In this document: positions 16,186 to 24,133 of the stretch, piece by piece
How the letters are laid out: every line of letters begins with the position of its first letter
Numbering within the stretch: position 1 is the stretch's first letter
Source: Asanoa iriomotensis
GTDB taxonomy: Bacteria; Actinomycetota; Actinomycetes; Mycobacteriales; Micromonosporaceae
Reading direction: 5' to 3'
Length of the DNA: 51,343 bases
NCBI RefSeq assembly: GCF_016862515.1
Contig: NZ_BONC01000058.1
Span: forward strand, 1-51,343
Notes under the pieces: generated by a model
What the model saw: only the letters and a program-made list of their open reading frames with translations
Databases searched by the model: none
What the model was told of the DNA's origin: nothing
Position numbers and translations under genes: made by a program

Positions 16186-17007
16186 CTAGAGGGCGGGCGG
16201 CGGCGTGTCGGTGCGGCGCGCCGCGCCCGCGCCGAACTTCGCCGGTGTCGTGCCGAGGTAGCGACGGAACGTGCGGGTCAGGTGCGCCTGGTCGTAGAAG
16301 CCCGCCTCCGCGGCGACGCCGGCCGCCGGCTGGCCGGCCAGCAGCAGCGCGCGGGCCCGGTCGACGCGGCGGCCGATCAGATAGGCGTGCGGCGGCAGCC
16401 CGAACTGCGCCGTGAAGGCGCGCACCAGGTGGGTGGGGTGTGCGCCGAGCCGCGCGGCGGCGTCGTCCAGGGTCAGTCCGCTGGTCACGTGGGCGTCGAG
16501 CAGGTCGCGCAAATCCCGCGCGAGCTTGCCGGGCGGCGCCGGGTCACGCTGCGCCGGTGCGCCGAGGTGGCCACGGATCCGGTCCACCACCAGGGCAAGG
16601 CGGCTCTCCGCGTGCAGTTCGTCGCCGGGCCCGTCGAGCACCTGATGCAGCTGCGCGACCCGCCGGCGCAGCAGTGGGTCGGCCAGGGCCGGGTGGTCGA
16701 CGGCGGCGCCGGTCAGCTCGGGGCCGACCACGTCGCGGTCGAGGTAGAGGACCCGCTTGACGAAGCCGCCCGGGGTGGCGGCGCGGCCGTCGTGCGGCAC
16801 GTCGGGTGGCAACAGGGTGACCTGGTCGGTGACGGCGCCGTGGCCGTGCCGGTCCAGGTCGTAGCGGATCGCGCCGTCGTCGACGACCAGCAGCGTCCAC
16901 GCGTCGTGGGTGTGCAGCGGGTACGCGTGCGTGACGAACCGCGCGTGCAGCACCTCGGCGATCCCCGGCACCGGGGGCCGCCAGGCGCGCAGGCGCTGGC
17001 CGTCCAT
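16186..17007 (-). CDS. AraC-family transcriptional regulator
   Basis: 273 residues. N-terminal cupin-like sensing domain (HARFVTHAYPLHTHDAWTLL) and two C-terminal helix-turn-helix motifs (LTLDDAAARLGAHPTHLVRAF; GVAAEAGFYDQAHLTRTFRR) followed by the family end signature YLGTTPAKF. The ATG at 17007 fits the family; the frame is open to 17202 but overlaps the divergent DUF2000 gene. It lies 49 bp from that gene and probably regulates it. Confidence 0.92.
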   Translation of the reverse strand: MDGQRLRAWRPPVPGIAEVLHARFVTHAYPLHTHDAWTLLVVDDGAIRYDLDRHGHGAVTDQVTLLPPDVPHDGRAATPGGFVKRVLYLDRDVVGPELTGAAVDHPALADPLLRRRVAQLHQVLDGPGDELHAESRLALVVDRIRGHLGAPAQRDPAPPGKLARDLRDLLDAHVTSGLTLDDAAARLGAHPTHLVRAFTAQFGLPPHAYLIGRRVDRARALLLAGQPAAGVAAEAGFYDQAHLTRTFRRYLGTTPAKFGAGAARRTDTPPPAL

Positions 17008-17056
17008 GTCAGGAACGTACAAGACGGGCGCGCGGGCGCGGCGGCACGCTGGCGGC

Positions 17057-17467
17057 ATGAGGTTCAACACGAAGATCGCCGTGCTGCTCCGCGACGACCT
17101 GGCCGCGTGGCAACGGCTCAACGTGACCGCGTTCCTGGTCAGCGGCATCGCCGGCACACGGCCGGAGACGATCGGCCAGCCGTACGCGGACGCGGACGGC
17201 ACCCCGTACCTGCCGATGTTCCGCCAGCCGGTGATGGTCTACGCCGGCGACGCCGCGCTGCTCACGGCGGCCCGCGAGCGGACGCTGCGCCGCGGCCTGA
17301 CACCGGCGGTGTTCACCGCGGACCTGTTCGCCACCGGCAACGACGCCGACAACCGCGCCGCCGTCGCCGCGGTCCACGCCGACAAGCTCGACCTGGTCGG
17401 GATCGCGGTCTACGGCCCTCGGGCCGACATCGACAAGATCTTCAAAGGAGCGACCCTGCACCCTTAG
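17057..17467 (+). CDS. DUF2000 family protein
   Basis: 136 residues, starting MRFNTKIAVLLRDDLAAWQRLNV and containing YLPMFRQPVMVYAG and DLVGIAVYGPRADIDKIFKG, which match the DUF2000 family (peptidyl-tRNA hydrolase-like fold). Function is not known. Small, soluble and full length. Divergently transcribed from the AraC regulator. The ATG at 17057 comes without a strong ribosome site. Confidence 0.85.
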   Translation: MRFNTKIAVLLRDDLAAWQRLNVTAFLVSGIAGTRPETIGQPYADADGTPYLPMFRQPVMVYAGDAALLTAARERTLRRGLTPAVFTADLFATGNDADNRAAVAAVHADKLDLVGIAVYGPRADIDKIFKGATLHP

Positions 17468-17485
17468 AAAACCAGCGACCGGGGC

Positions 17486-18040
17486 CTATTTAGGTCGTGC
17501 GCGTACGTGCATCCGTTCTCCTTGCGGGCCGAACAGGCTCAGCACCTCGGCCGGCTGGTCGTAGGGGTTGCTGATCGCGTGCGGTGTGCGGGTGTCGAAC
17601 TCGGCGACCTCGCCCTCCAGCAGCGTGAGGTCGTGCTCGCCGAGTTGCAGCCGGACCCGGCCGGACAGCACGTACAGCCACTCGTAGCCCTCGTGGGTCT
17701 GCAGCTCGTAGTCCCATGACGGGTACCGGGCCGGGATGATCTGCTTGAACGCCTGCAGGCCACCGGGGCGGCGGCTCAGCGGCAGCCAGGTCACGTCGCC
17801 ACGCCGGATCGGGCGGGCGTGCACCCGCGGGTCGCCGGTCTCGGGCGCGCCGACCAGCTCGTCCAGCGGCACCTGGTGCGCCCGGGCCAGCGGCAGCAAC
17901 AGCTCCAGCGTGGGCTTCCGGCGGCCCGCCTCGAGGCGCGACAGCGTGCTGATCGAGATGCCGGTCGCCTCGGACAGCTCCGCCAGCGTGGCGCCGCGCT
18001 GGCGGCGGAGGGCCCGGAGCCGCTCTCCTACGTTCTCCAC
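17486..18040 (-). CDS. XRE-family regulator with C-terminal cupin domain
   Basis: 184 residues: an HTH_3 domain (residues 5-60, TLAELSEATGISISTLSRLEAGRRKP), then a cupin beta-barrel (about 105-180, HEGYEWLYVLSGRVRLQLG and FDTRTPHAISNP). These regulators usually bind a small ligand in the cupin. The start is the GTG at 18040; extension upstream would cross the operator and the divergent gene. It probably represses both itself and the flavoprotein gene through the TTTGCC sites at 18050-18076. Confidence 0.9.
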   Translation of the reverse strand: MENVGERLRALRRQRGATLAELSEATGISISTLSRLEAGRRKPTLELLLPLARAHQVPLDELVGAPETGDPRVHARPIRRGDVTWLPLSRRPGGLQAFKQIIPARYPSWDYELQTHEGYEWLYVLSGRVRLQLGEHDLTLLEGEVAEFDTRTPHAISNPYDQPAEVLSLFGPQGERMHVRARPK

Positions 18041-18049
18041 GGATTCAAA

Positions 18050-18076
18050 TTTGCCAGAACGGCAAGGAAGTTTGCC
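18050..18076. promoter_or_regulatory. Operator between XRE-cupin gene and flavoprotein gene
   Basis: TTGCC-AGAAC-GGCAA (18051-18065) is a perfect inverted repeat. TTTGCC at 18050-18055 recurs at 18071-18076, 21 bp away or two helical turns. Likely site of the XRE regulator. Confidence 0.65.
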
Positions 18077-18107
18077 ACCCAACCGAGGGCGAGGCAACGT
18101 GGGCGGC

Positions 18108-19034
18108 ATGGAAACGTTTGACGTCATCGTGGTCGGCGGCGGCCCCGCCGGGCTGGCCGGCGCACTCACTCTGGCCCGGGCCCGCCGCTCGGTGCTGGTC
18201 GTCGACAACGGCACGCCGCGCAACGCGGCCGCCGGGCACGTGCACAACTTCCTCACCCGGGACGGCACGCCGCCCGCGGAGCTGCTCGCCGCCGGCCGCG
18301 CCGAGGTCACCGGTTACGGCGGCGCGTTCGTGACGGGTACGGCGACCGGTGCCAAGCCGACCGCCGGCGGCGGCTTCACCGTGACCCTCGACGACGGCCG
18401 CACCTTCGGCGCGCGGCGGCTGCTGGTCACCACGGGCCTGGCCGACGAGCTGCCCGACATTCCCGGCCTGGCGGGGCGGCTCGGCAGCGACGTGCTGCAC
18501 TGCCCGTACTGCCACGGCTGGGAGGTCCGCGACCAGGCGATCGGCATCATCGCCGCCAACCCGGCGGTCGCCCACCCGGGCCTGCTCTGGCGCCAGTGGA
18601 GCGCCGACGTGACGATCGTCCTCAACGGACAGCCGGCCCCGACCGGCGACGACGCGAAGCTGCTGGCCGCCCGCGGCGTCACGCTCGTCGACGACCGGGC
18701 CACCGCCCTCGACGAGGACCGCACCCTCCACCTGGCCGGCGGCGACACCCTGACCCGCGACGTGTGGGTGGTCCCGACCCGCATGACGGCGCGTTCGGAG
18801 CTGCTCACGGACCTGGGCGTCGAGACGGAGCCGGTCCGCATGGGCGACGTCGAGCTCGGCGTGGCCGTCAAGGCGGACGCCACCGGCGCGACCTCGGTGC
18901 CGGGCGTCTGGGTGGCTGGCAACGTCACCGACGTACGCGCCCAGGTCATCGTCAGCGCGGCCGCGGGCCTGAACGCCGGAGCAATGATCAACGCGGACCT
19001 GGTCATGGACGACGCCCACCGCGCGGCCGGCTGA
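18108..19034 (+). CDS. FAD-dependent pyridine nucleotide-disulfide oxidoreductase-like protein (CPYC type)
   Basis: 308 residues. FAD-binding GGGPAG (10-15), redox pair Cys132/Cys135 in HCPYCHGWEV, and a closing FAD motif GVWVAGNVTDVRAQV. In thioredoxin reductase the pair is CATC and a second GxGxxA Rossmann motif binds NADPH. Here the corresponding region reads IGIIAANPAVAHPGLL, with no such motif. The layout recalls the GliT/HlmI type of dithiol oxidases, which use oxygen instead of NADPH. The substrate is not known, and no biosynthetic cluster is nearby. ATG at 18108, divergent from the XRE-cupin regulator. Confidence 0.88.
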   Translation: METFDVIVVGGGPAGLAGALTLARARRSVLVVDNGTPRNAAAGHVHNFLTRDGTPPAELLAAGRAEVTGYGGAFVTGTATGAKPTAGGGFTVTLDDGRTFGARRLLVTTGLADELPDIPGLAGRLGSDVLHCPYCHGWEVRDQAIGIIAANPAVAHPGLLWRQWSADVTIVLNGQPAPTGDDAKLLAARGVTLVDDRATALDEDRTLHLAGGDTLTRDVWVVPTRMTARSELLTDLGVETEPVRMGDVELGVAVKADATGATSVPGVWVAGNVTDVRAQVIVSAAAGLNAGAMINADLVMDDAHRAAG

Positions 19035-19075
19035 CCAACCAGATCACTCGACCACACGGGCAAGAACGTCCACGG

Positions 19076-19109
19076 TCGTGCCCGCGGGGACCAGCCCCCG
19101 CGGGCACGA
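19076..19109. terminator. Bidirectional hairpin between convergent genes
   Basis: TCGTGCCCGCGGGG and CCCCGCGGGCACGA form a perfect 14-bp stem with a 6-nt loop, between the flavoprotein stop (19034) and the MFS stop (19146). No U-tract. Confidence 0.7.
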
Positions 19110-19145
19110 TCAACGCCACCCGGCGGTGCCCCGCGACCCCGCGAG

Positions 19146-20327
19146 CTAGCCAACCCGATCGCGCGGTCGGGCGAATGGCAACAGGGCAGCGGCGAGCGGG
19201 CCTGCGGCGACCACGGTCAGGCTTGCCGTGAGCAGCGCCGGCGCCAACCCCGCCGCCGCGACCAGGGCCGGTGCCAGCAGAGCGCCCGTGACCGAGGCCA
19301 GCGCATCCGTCAGGTGGAACGCCGCCGCGATCCGGCCCAGGATCGCGTCCGGTGCGGACAGTTGGAGGCGGTGGACCGTCGCGATCTGGGTGATCGCGCC
19401 CGGTACGCCGCTCAACCCGATCGCGACCAGCGCCCGCGGCACCGACGTCGCGGTGAACGCCACGACGAAACACAGGCCGACCAGCGCGTAGCCGGCGGTC
19501 AGCACCGTGCGGGTCGCGTACCGCAGAATGATCAAGCGGGACAACGCCGACCCGACCAGGTAACCCACCCCGAGCGCGGCGATGAGCCAGCCGATCACCC
19601 GGCCCGAGGCGCCCAGGCGGTCGGCCGCGAACGGGAACAGCAACGCCGTCAGGGCCGCGTTCGCCGTCCAGTACAGGCAGCTCGCGACGGCCAGGCCGCG
19701 CAGCAGCGGGGTCCGGGCGAGCGCGCGCAGGCCGTCACGGACCCGGACCCGCGTCCCGGCGCGAGCGGCGGCACCACGGCCGGCGCGCAGGCGGACGACG
19801 AGCGCCGCCGCGACCAGATAGGAAGCGAGGTCGGCCAGGACCACGGCAGGGAACCAACCCGCGACCACCAGGGCCGTGCCGAGCGGCGGTCCGAGCATCC
19901 GGAACGCGCCGTCGGTGAACGACGTCAGCGCGTTCGCGGTCGCGAGGTCGCCGTCGTCCGGCACCACCGTCGGGGTCAACGCGCGTAGCGCCGGCCGCAG
20001 GAAGCACCCGGCCGCCGACTCCACGAACAGACCGCCGAAGACGCCGCCCGGCGCCAGCATCAACCCGACACCGAGCGCGCTGGCGAGGTTGGCCACCACC
20101 ACGATCCGGGTCCGTGGCCAGCGGTCCAGCGCCACCCCGGCCCATGGCGTGAGCAGCACCGCGGGCAGTGCCTGCACCGCCAGCGCGAGGCCGGTCGACG
20201 CAGCGGAGCCGGTCACCGCGAACACGTGCAACGGCGCGGCGAAGACCAGCAGCCACGAGCCGAAGCCGTCGACCACGGCGGCGGCGTACAGGCGCCGGAA
20301 GTCGCGGTTGCGCCGCAACAGGTTCAT
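19146..20327 (-). CDS. MFS transporter
   Basis: 393 residues, about 12 membrane segments; N-terminus NLLRRNRDFRRLYAAAVVDGFGSWL and loop WAGVALDRWPRTRIVV are typical of the MFS_3-like efflux group. The ATG at 20327 is near the edge of a 47-bp divergent promoter region shared with an XRE regulator, whose probable operator is at 20341-20360. Cargo unknown. Confidence 0.9.
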   Translation of the reverse strand: MNLLRRNRDFRRLYAAAVVDGFGSWLLVFAAPLHVFAVTGSAASTGLALAVQALPAVLLTPWAGVALDRWPRTRIVVVANLASALGVGLMLAPGGVFGGLFVESAAGCFLRPALRALTPTVVPDDGDLATANALTSFTDGAFRMLGPPLGTALVVAGWFPAVVLADLASYLVAAALVVRLRAGRGAAARAGTRVRVRDGLRALARTPLLRGLAVASCLYWTANAALTALLFPFAADRLGASGRVIGWLIAALGVGYLVGSALSRLIILRYATRTVLTAGYALVGLCFVVAFTATSVPRALVAIGLSGVPGAITQIATVHRLQLSAPDAILGRIAAAFHLTDALASVTGALLAPALVAAAGLAPALLTASLTVVAAGPLAAALLPFARPRDRVG

Positions 20328-20340
20328 GGGAGCGGAGGCT

Positions 20341-20360
20341 ATTCTCTGGAGACAAAGAAT
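20341..20360. promoter_or_regulatory. Palindromic operator between MFS and XRE genes
   Basis: ATTCTCTGGAGACAAAGAAT has matching arms ATTCT-N-TG and CA-N-AGAAT around a 4-bp centre. It sits 13 bp from the MFS start codon and 14 bp from the XRE start codon. Confidence 0.65.
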
Positions 20361-20374
20361 GGCAAGATGTTCCC

Positions 20375-20776
20375 GTGGAGATAGTCGAGCTGGGCAGGCG
20401 GCTGCGGGCGCGGCGCACCGCCGAGGGGCGCACGATCGCGTCGGTCGCCGCCGCCGCGGGCCTGTCGGTGCCCTACATCGCCAACCTGGAGAACGGCCGC
20501 GGCAACCCGACCCTGGCGGCGATCACCGGGCTGGCCGCCGCCCTCGGCGCCGAGTTGCGGGTCGAGTTGCGCGAGGATGGCGAGCCGTCCGCACCGGCGA
20601 CGCTGCCGGACTCGCTCGTCCGCTTCGCCCGCTCACCGCGCTTCACCAACGAGCGCCTGCCCGACCGCGAGCGGGTGCTGACCGCGATGGCGGCCATGGG
20701 GGCGCTGGCCGACCGCCCGTTGACGGACCTCGACTGGCACCGCATCCTCGACACGGTCGTCCTGCTCACCCGCTGA
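20375..20776 (+). CDS. XRE-family transcriptional regulator
   Basis: 133 residues: HTH_3 domain (residues 5-60: RTIASVAAAAGLSVPYIANLENGRGNPTL in pieces) followed by a short helical tail with no ligand domain recognised. The GTG at 20375 is the start; the longer frame would enter the divergent MFS gene. It probably regulates that gene and itself. Its 3' end overlaps the convergent nucleotidyltransferase gene by 11 bp. Confidence 0.88.
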   Translation: MEIVELGRRLRARRTAEGRTIASVAAAAGLSVPYIANLENGRGNPTLAAITGLAAALGAELRVELREDGEPSAPATLPDSLVRFARSPRFTNERLPDRERVLTAMAAMGALADRPLTDLDWHRILDTVVLLTR

Positions 20777-21431
20777 CGGCGTACGACCGGATCAGGTCCA
20801 AATTGGGCCAAGCGTCGAGCACGTCACCGAAGCCACCGGCGCGGGCCACGACCTCGAGGTCGGGAAACAAGGAAGACGGACGATCGGCCATCGCGACGAC
20901 CAACCTGTCGGCAGTCCACGGCGACGGCAGCGGATAACGTGAAAGCTCCCACCGCAGATACTTGTTGTAGGGCCGCACCCGCCCGTACAAGGCGAACAAC
21001 GTCCACAGAAACCACGACGCCGCTTCGATCTCTTCGAGCCGCGCCAGGTCGTCATGCCCATCCCGCCGGCTCTTCGCCGCCCGGTAGACGAAGTTGACAT
21101 AGCCGTCGAGGTACTCGCGCACAAAGGCGTCCACTTCGGACGGTGACAGACTCGCCTGCGCCGCAACCAACGCGGCGATCCGACCATCGAGCCGGTCGAG
21201 GAGCACGACCGCGCCACGGTACGCGTACCGCTGCCAACGATCCGACACGTCCGCGAGCTCGTCGACGGTGAGCACGGCCAGGTCCAGCGACCCGGACGCC
21301 GGATGTCCGCCGCCCGCACGCACCACCGCGATCACGTCGTGGTCGGAGAACGCACCCGCCGTCCCCCGCGCCTGCGACCCGGACAGGATCAGCCCCACCA
21401 CATCAGGTGAGGCCAGCAAGTCGTCCAGCAC
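20766..21431 (-). CDS. Nucleotidyltransferase-fold protein
   Basis: 221 residues. The motif GSQARGTAGAFSDHDVIAVV (from residue 17) is the GS...DxD active site of the DNA polymerase beta-like nucleotidyltransferases, as in aminoglycoside or DUF4111-like enzymes. The C-terminal half is helical (EEIEAASWFLWTLFALYGR and VRPYNKYLRWEL). Acceptor unknown. It could be a toxin, a resistance enzyme or a tRNA-modifying enzyme; no antitoxin partner is obvious. Confidence 0.8.
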   Translation of the reverse strand: MLDDLLASPDVVGLILSGSQARGTAGAFSDHDVIAVVRAGGGHPASGSLDLAVLTVDELADVSDRWQRYAYRGAVVLLDRLDGRIAALVAAQASLSPSEVDAFVREYLDGYVNFVYRAAKSRRDGHDDLARLEEIEAASWFLWTLFALYGRVRPYNKYLRWELSRYPLPSPWTADRLVVAMADRPSSLFPDLEVVARAGGFGDVLDAWPNLDLIRSYAVSG

Positions 21432-21464
21432 GGCTTTTTTCTACCGCACCGCACAATCGGTTTC

Positions 21465-22124
21465 ATGTACGAAGCAATCCTGCTCGACGTCTACGGCACG
21501 CTCGTGCACGACACCGAACCCCGGGCCACCGAAGTCATCGAACTCATCGCGGGCAGCGCCGGCATGGAATACGACACCGTCGCGCGAGGGTGGACCGACC
21601 GCATCTGGCCGATGGCCGACGACGCACACGGCCAAGCCTTCCGCACCCTCGAAGACCTCGACATCAACAGCCTCGAGGCAACGGCGACCCATTTCGGCGT
21701 ACGCGTGAACGCTCGCGAGATCTACCACCGCCCACGACCGCACCCACCGTTGTTCCAAGACGCCCGCCCGTTCCTGGAAGCGGTCGACGTCCCGGTATGC
21801 CTCGTCTCGGACGCCGACCACGACACCCTCCACGCCCTCCTCGACCACCACGGCATCTCCGTGGCCGCCGTGGTGACCAGCGAGGACGCCCGCGCCTACA
21901 AACCCCGCCCCGAGCCGTTCGAACTCGCGCTGAGGCACCTGGGTCGCGCGGCGAAGAACGTCATCCACGTCGGCGACTCACCAACGTCCGACATCGCCGG
22001 CGCGACCGCCCTCGGCATCGCCACGGCCTTCCTCAGCCGCGACGGCCGCCGTCTCCCCACGAACCTCACGGCCAGCTACACGATCAGCACGCTCCTGGCG
22101 CTCCCGCACGGTCGTACAACATAA
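21465..22124 (+). CDS. HAD-superfamily hydrolase
   Basis: 219 residues. Motif I DVYGTL with nucleophile Asp8, motif II VCLVSDAD, motif III Lys in AYKPRPEPF, motif IV HVGDSPTSDIAGA. This order and size match phosphoglycolate phosphatase-like or haloacid dehalogenase-like HAD enzymes; the substrate cannot be told. It is transcribed away from the nucleotidyltransferase gene, 33 bp between starts. Confidence 0.9.
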   Translation: MYEAILLDVYGTLVHDTEPRATEVIELIAGSAGMEYDTVARGWTDRIWPMADDAHGQAFRTLEDLDINSLEATATHFGVRVNAREIYHRPRPHPPLFQDARPFLEAVDVPVCLVSDADHDTLHALLDHHGISVAAVVTSEDARAYKPRPEPFELALRHLGRAAKNVIHVGDSPTSDIAGATALGIATAFLSRDGRRLPTNLTASYTISTLLALPHGRTT

Positions 22125-22208
22125 CAGTCATTATGGTGTAGTCAGAATTTACGGTCAGACACCCGTACAAGGATTATTGAATTACTGATAACAGCAATCC
22201 AGTAAACA

Positions 22209-22236
22209 TGTCACAGCCGGCCCAGCCTGATTCGTC
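22209..22236 (+). promoter_or_regulatory. ECF41-type promoter of the epimerase-sigma operon
   Basis: TGTCACA (22209-22215), a 17-bp spacer, then CGTC (22233-22236). This matches the published ECF41 consensus (TGTCACA, about 16 bp, CGTC) and lies 45 bp before the first gene of an operon that encodes an ECF41 sigma factor. The 80 bp upstream are unusually AT-rich for this window. Confidence 0.75.
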
Positions 22237-22280
22237 TCGGGTAGCGACTACCGGACACAGACTCGGGAAGGTGATCTGAC

Positions 22281-23210
22281 ATGCGGGTATTCGTGGCAGG
22301 CGGCAGCGGCGTCCTCGGCCGCCGGCTCGTGCCCCAGCTCGTCGCGCGCGGCCATCAGGTGACGGCGACCACGACGACCACGGCCAAGCTCGACCTGCTC
22401 GCCCGAATCGGCGCGCAGGGCACCGTGCTGGACGGCCTCGACGCCGCGGCGGTCGGTGAGGCGGTCGCCGCGGCCCGGCCCGACGTGGTCGTGCACCAGA
22501 TGACCGCGATCTCGCCGGCCCACGCCGGCAAGCCGGACATCAAGCACCCGGACCGCTGGTTCGCCAAGACCAACCGCCTACGCACCGAGGGCACCGACCA
22601 CCTGCTGGCCGCGGCCGAGGCGGCCGGCGTGCCCGTCGTCGCGCAGGGCTACGCGTCCTGGAACGGCATCCGCCAGGGCGGGTGGGTGAAGACCGAGGAG
22701 GACCCGCTCGACCTGCTGCCGGGCACAGCCGCCAACGTCGGGCTCAAGGCGATGGCGCACGTCGAGGACGTCGTCGGGCGGCACGGCGGTGCGGTCATGC
22801 GGTACGGCGCCTTCTACGGACCCGGTGCCACCGACGACCAGGTCGAGTTGGTACGCCGCCGCCAGTACCCGCTGATCGGCCGCGGCCAGGGTTACAGCTC
22901 GTGGATCCACCTCGACGACGCGGCGTCCGCCACCGTCATCGCGATCGAGCAGAAGGCGCGCGGCGTGTTCAACATCGTCGACGACGACCCGGCACCGGCC
23001 AACCAGTGGCTGCCGCACCTCGCCGCCAGCGCGGGCGCCAAGCCGCCGATGCGGATCCCGGTCTGGCTGGGCCGGCTGCTCGCCGGCGACCAGGCGGTGG
23101 TGATGATGACCGAGGGCCGCGGGTTCTCCAACGACAAGGCGAAACGCGAGCTGGGCTGGGAGCCGCGTTACCCGTCCTGGCGGCAGGGCTTCGAGGAAGG
23201 GCTGGCATGA
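22281..23210 (+). CDS. NAD(P)-dependent epimerase/dehydratase family protein (ECF41 partner)
   Basis: 309 residues, extended SDR fold: Rossmann motif GGSGVLGR (8-15), then RYGAFYGPGA and SSWIHLDDAASA, typical of atypical extended SDRs such as NmrA/epimerase-like enzymes. The usual YxxxK pair is not clear, so catalysis may be altered. Its stop overlaps the ATG of an ECF41 sigma factor gene. Genes for oxidoreductases, epimerases or carboxymuconolactone decarboxylases are the known neighbours and targets of ECF41 factors. Preceded by the TGTCACA/CGTC promoter. ATG at 22281 with GGAAGGTGA upstream. Confidence 0.88.
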   Translation: MRVFVAGGSGVLGRRLVPQLVARGHQVTATTTTTAKLDLLARIGAQGTVLDGLDAAAVGEAVAAARPDVVVHQMTAISPAHAGKPDIKHPDRWFAKTNRLRTEGTDHLLAAAEAAGVPVVAQGYASWNGIRQGGWVKTEEDPLDLLPGTAANVGLKAMAHVEDVVGRHGGAVMRYGAFYGPGATDDQVELVRRRQYPLIGRGQGYSSWIHLDDAASATVIAIEQKARGVFNIVDDDPAPANQWLPHLAASAGAKPPMRIPVWLGRLLAGDQAVVMMTEGRGFSNDKAKRELGWEPRYPSWRQGFEEGLA

Positions 23211-24133
23211 CGCGTACGGAGGAGTTCGAGCAGCTCCGCCCGCTGCTGTTCGCGATCGCCTACCGGATCCTGGGCAGCGTCAGCGAGGCCGAGGACGCGG
23301 TGCAGGAGAGCTGGCTGCGGTACGCGTCCTACCCGACCGAACCCGCGTCGGCGAAGTCGTTCCTCGCGGCCGTCGTTACCCGCATCTCGATCGACGTGCT
23401 GCGCTCGGCCCGGGTGCGCCGCGAGGCGTACGTCGGTCCCTGGTTCCCGGAACCGCTGCTGACCGACCCCTACGAGGACCCGGAACGCTCCGCGGAACTG
23501 GCCGACTCGGTGTCGATGGCGGCGCTGGTCCTGCTGGAACGGCTGACCCCGCTCGAGCGGGCGGTGTTCGTGCTCCGCGAGGTGTTCGCGTTCGACTTCC
23601 CGGAGATCGCGCGGGCGGTGGGCCGTTCGGAGGCGGCCTGCCGCCAGCTCGCGGTGCGGGCGCGCCGGCACATGGACGCGGGCCGCCCCCGCTTCGAGGC
23701 GGACCAACGTTCCCGCGCCGCGCTGGCGGACCGTTTCTTCGGCGCGTTCCGCGACGGCGACGTCGACGGCCTGCGCGCGCTGCTGGCCGCCGACGTGCAC
23801 ATGGTCGGCGACGCGGGCGGCAAGGCACCGCTGTGGCGGCCGTCATTCGTCGGCGCGGAGTCGGTGTCCCGGGTGCTGGCGAACCTGGTCGAGCCGTTCC
23901 TGCGCATCGGCGGCGCCGTCGACCCGCACGAGGTCAACGGCCAGCCGGGCGCGATCCTGCACGACCGCGCGGGCCAGGTCCTGGCCACGATGGCGCTGGA
24001 CATCCTCGACGGCCAGGTGCAGGCGATCCGGATGGTGACCAACCCGGACAAGCTCGGCCACCTGGGCCCGGTAGGCGACAATTTCGCTACCCTTCGCGAG
24101 ACCAACGAGGCCCGCGGAGGGAAAGCCGGATGA
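23207..24133 (+). CDS. ECF41-type sigma factor with SnoaL-like C-terminal domain
   Basis: 308 residues. Sigma regions 2 and 4 occupy about 1-160 (ILGSVSEAEDAVQESWLRY; LTPLERAVFVLREVF; YPEIA-like FPEIARAVG). A SnoaL-like extension follows from 165 with the ECF41 hallmarks DAGGKA (202-207) and NPDK (279-282). In this group the extension takes the place of an anti-sigma factor and tunes activity. It overlaps the epimerase gene upstream (ATGA at 23207-23210) and the nucleotidyltransferase gene downstream. It is probably autoregulated from 22209-22236. Confidence 0.93.
   Translation: MTRTEEFEQLRPLLFAIAYRILGSVSEAEDAVQESWLRYASYPTEPASAKSFLAAVVTRISIDVLRSARVRREAYVGPWFPEPLLTDPYEDPERSAELADSVSMAALVLLERLTPLERAVFVLREVFAFDFPEIARAVGRSEAACRQLAVRARRHMDAGRPRFEADQRSRAALADRFFGAFRDGDVDGLRALLAADVHMVGDAGGKAPLWRPSFVGAESVSRVLANLVEPFLRIGGAVDPHEVNGQPGAILHDRAGQVLATMALDILDGQVQAIRMVTNPDKLGHLGPVGDNFATLRETNEARGGKAG

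Noticed and set aside
14287-17493. 1068-codon open frame on the plus strand
   Set aside because: It runs through the HTH_42, integrase, AraC and DUF2000 genes in other frames; composition is Gly/Arg/Ala noise with no domain. A shadow frame of GC-rich DNA.
20766-22124. Toxin-antitoxin pair from the nucleotidyltransferase and its neighbours
   Set aside because: The neighbours are an XRE regulator tied to an MFS gene and a HAD hydrolase; no small antitoxin (HEPN or AbiEi type) is adjacent.
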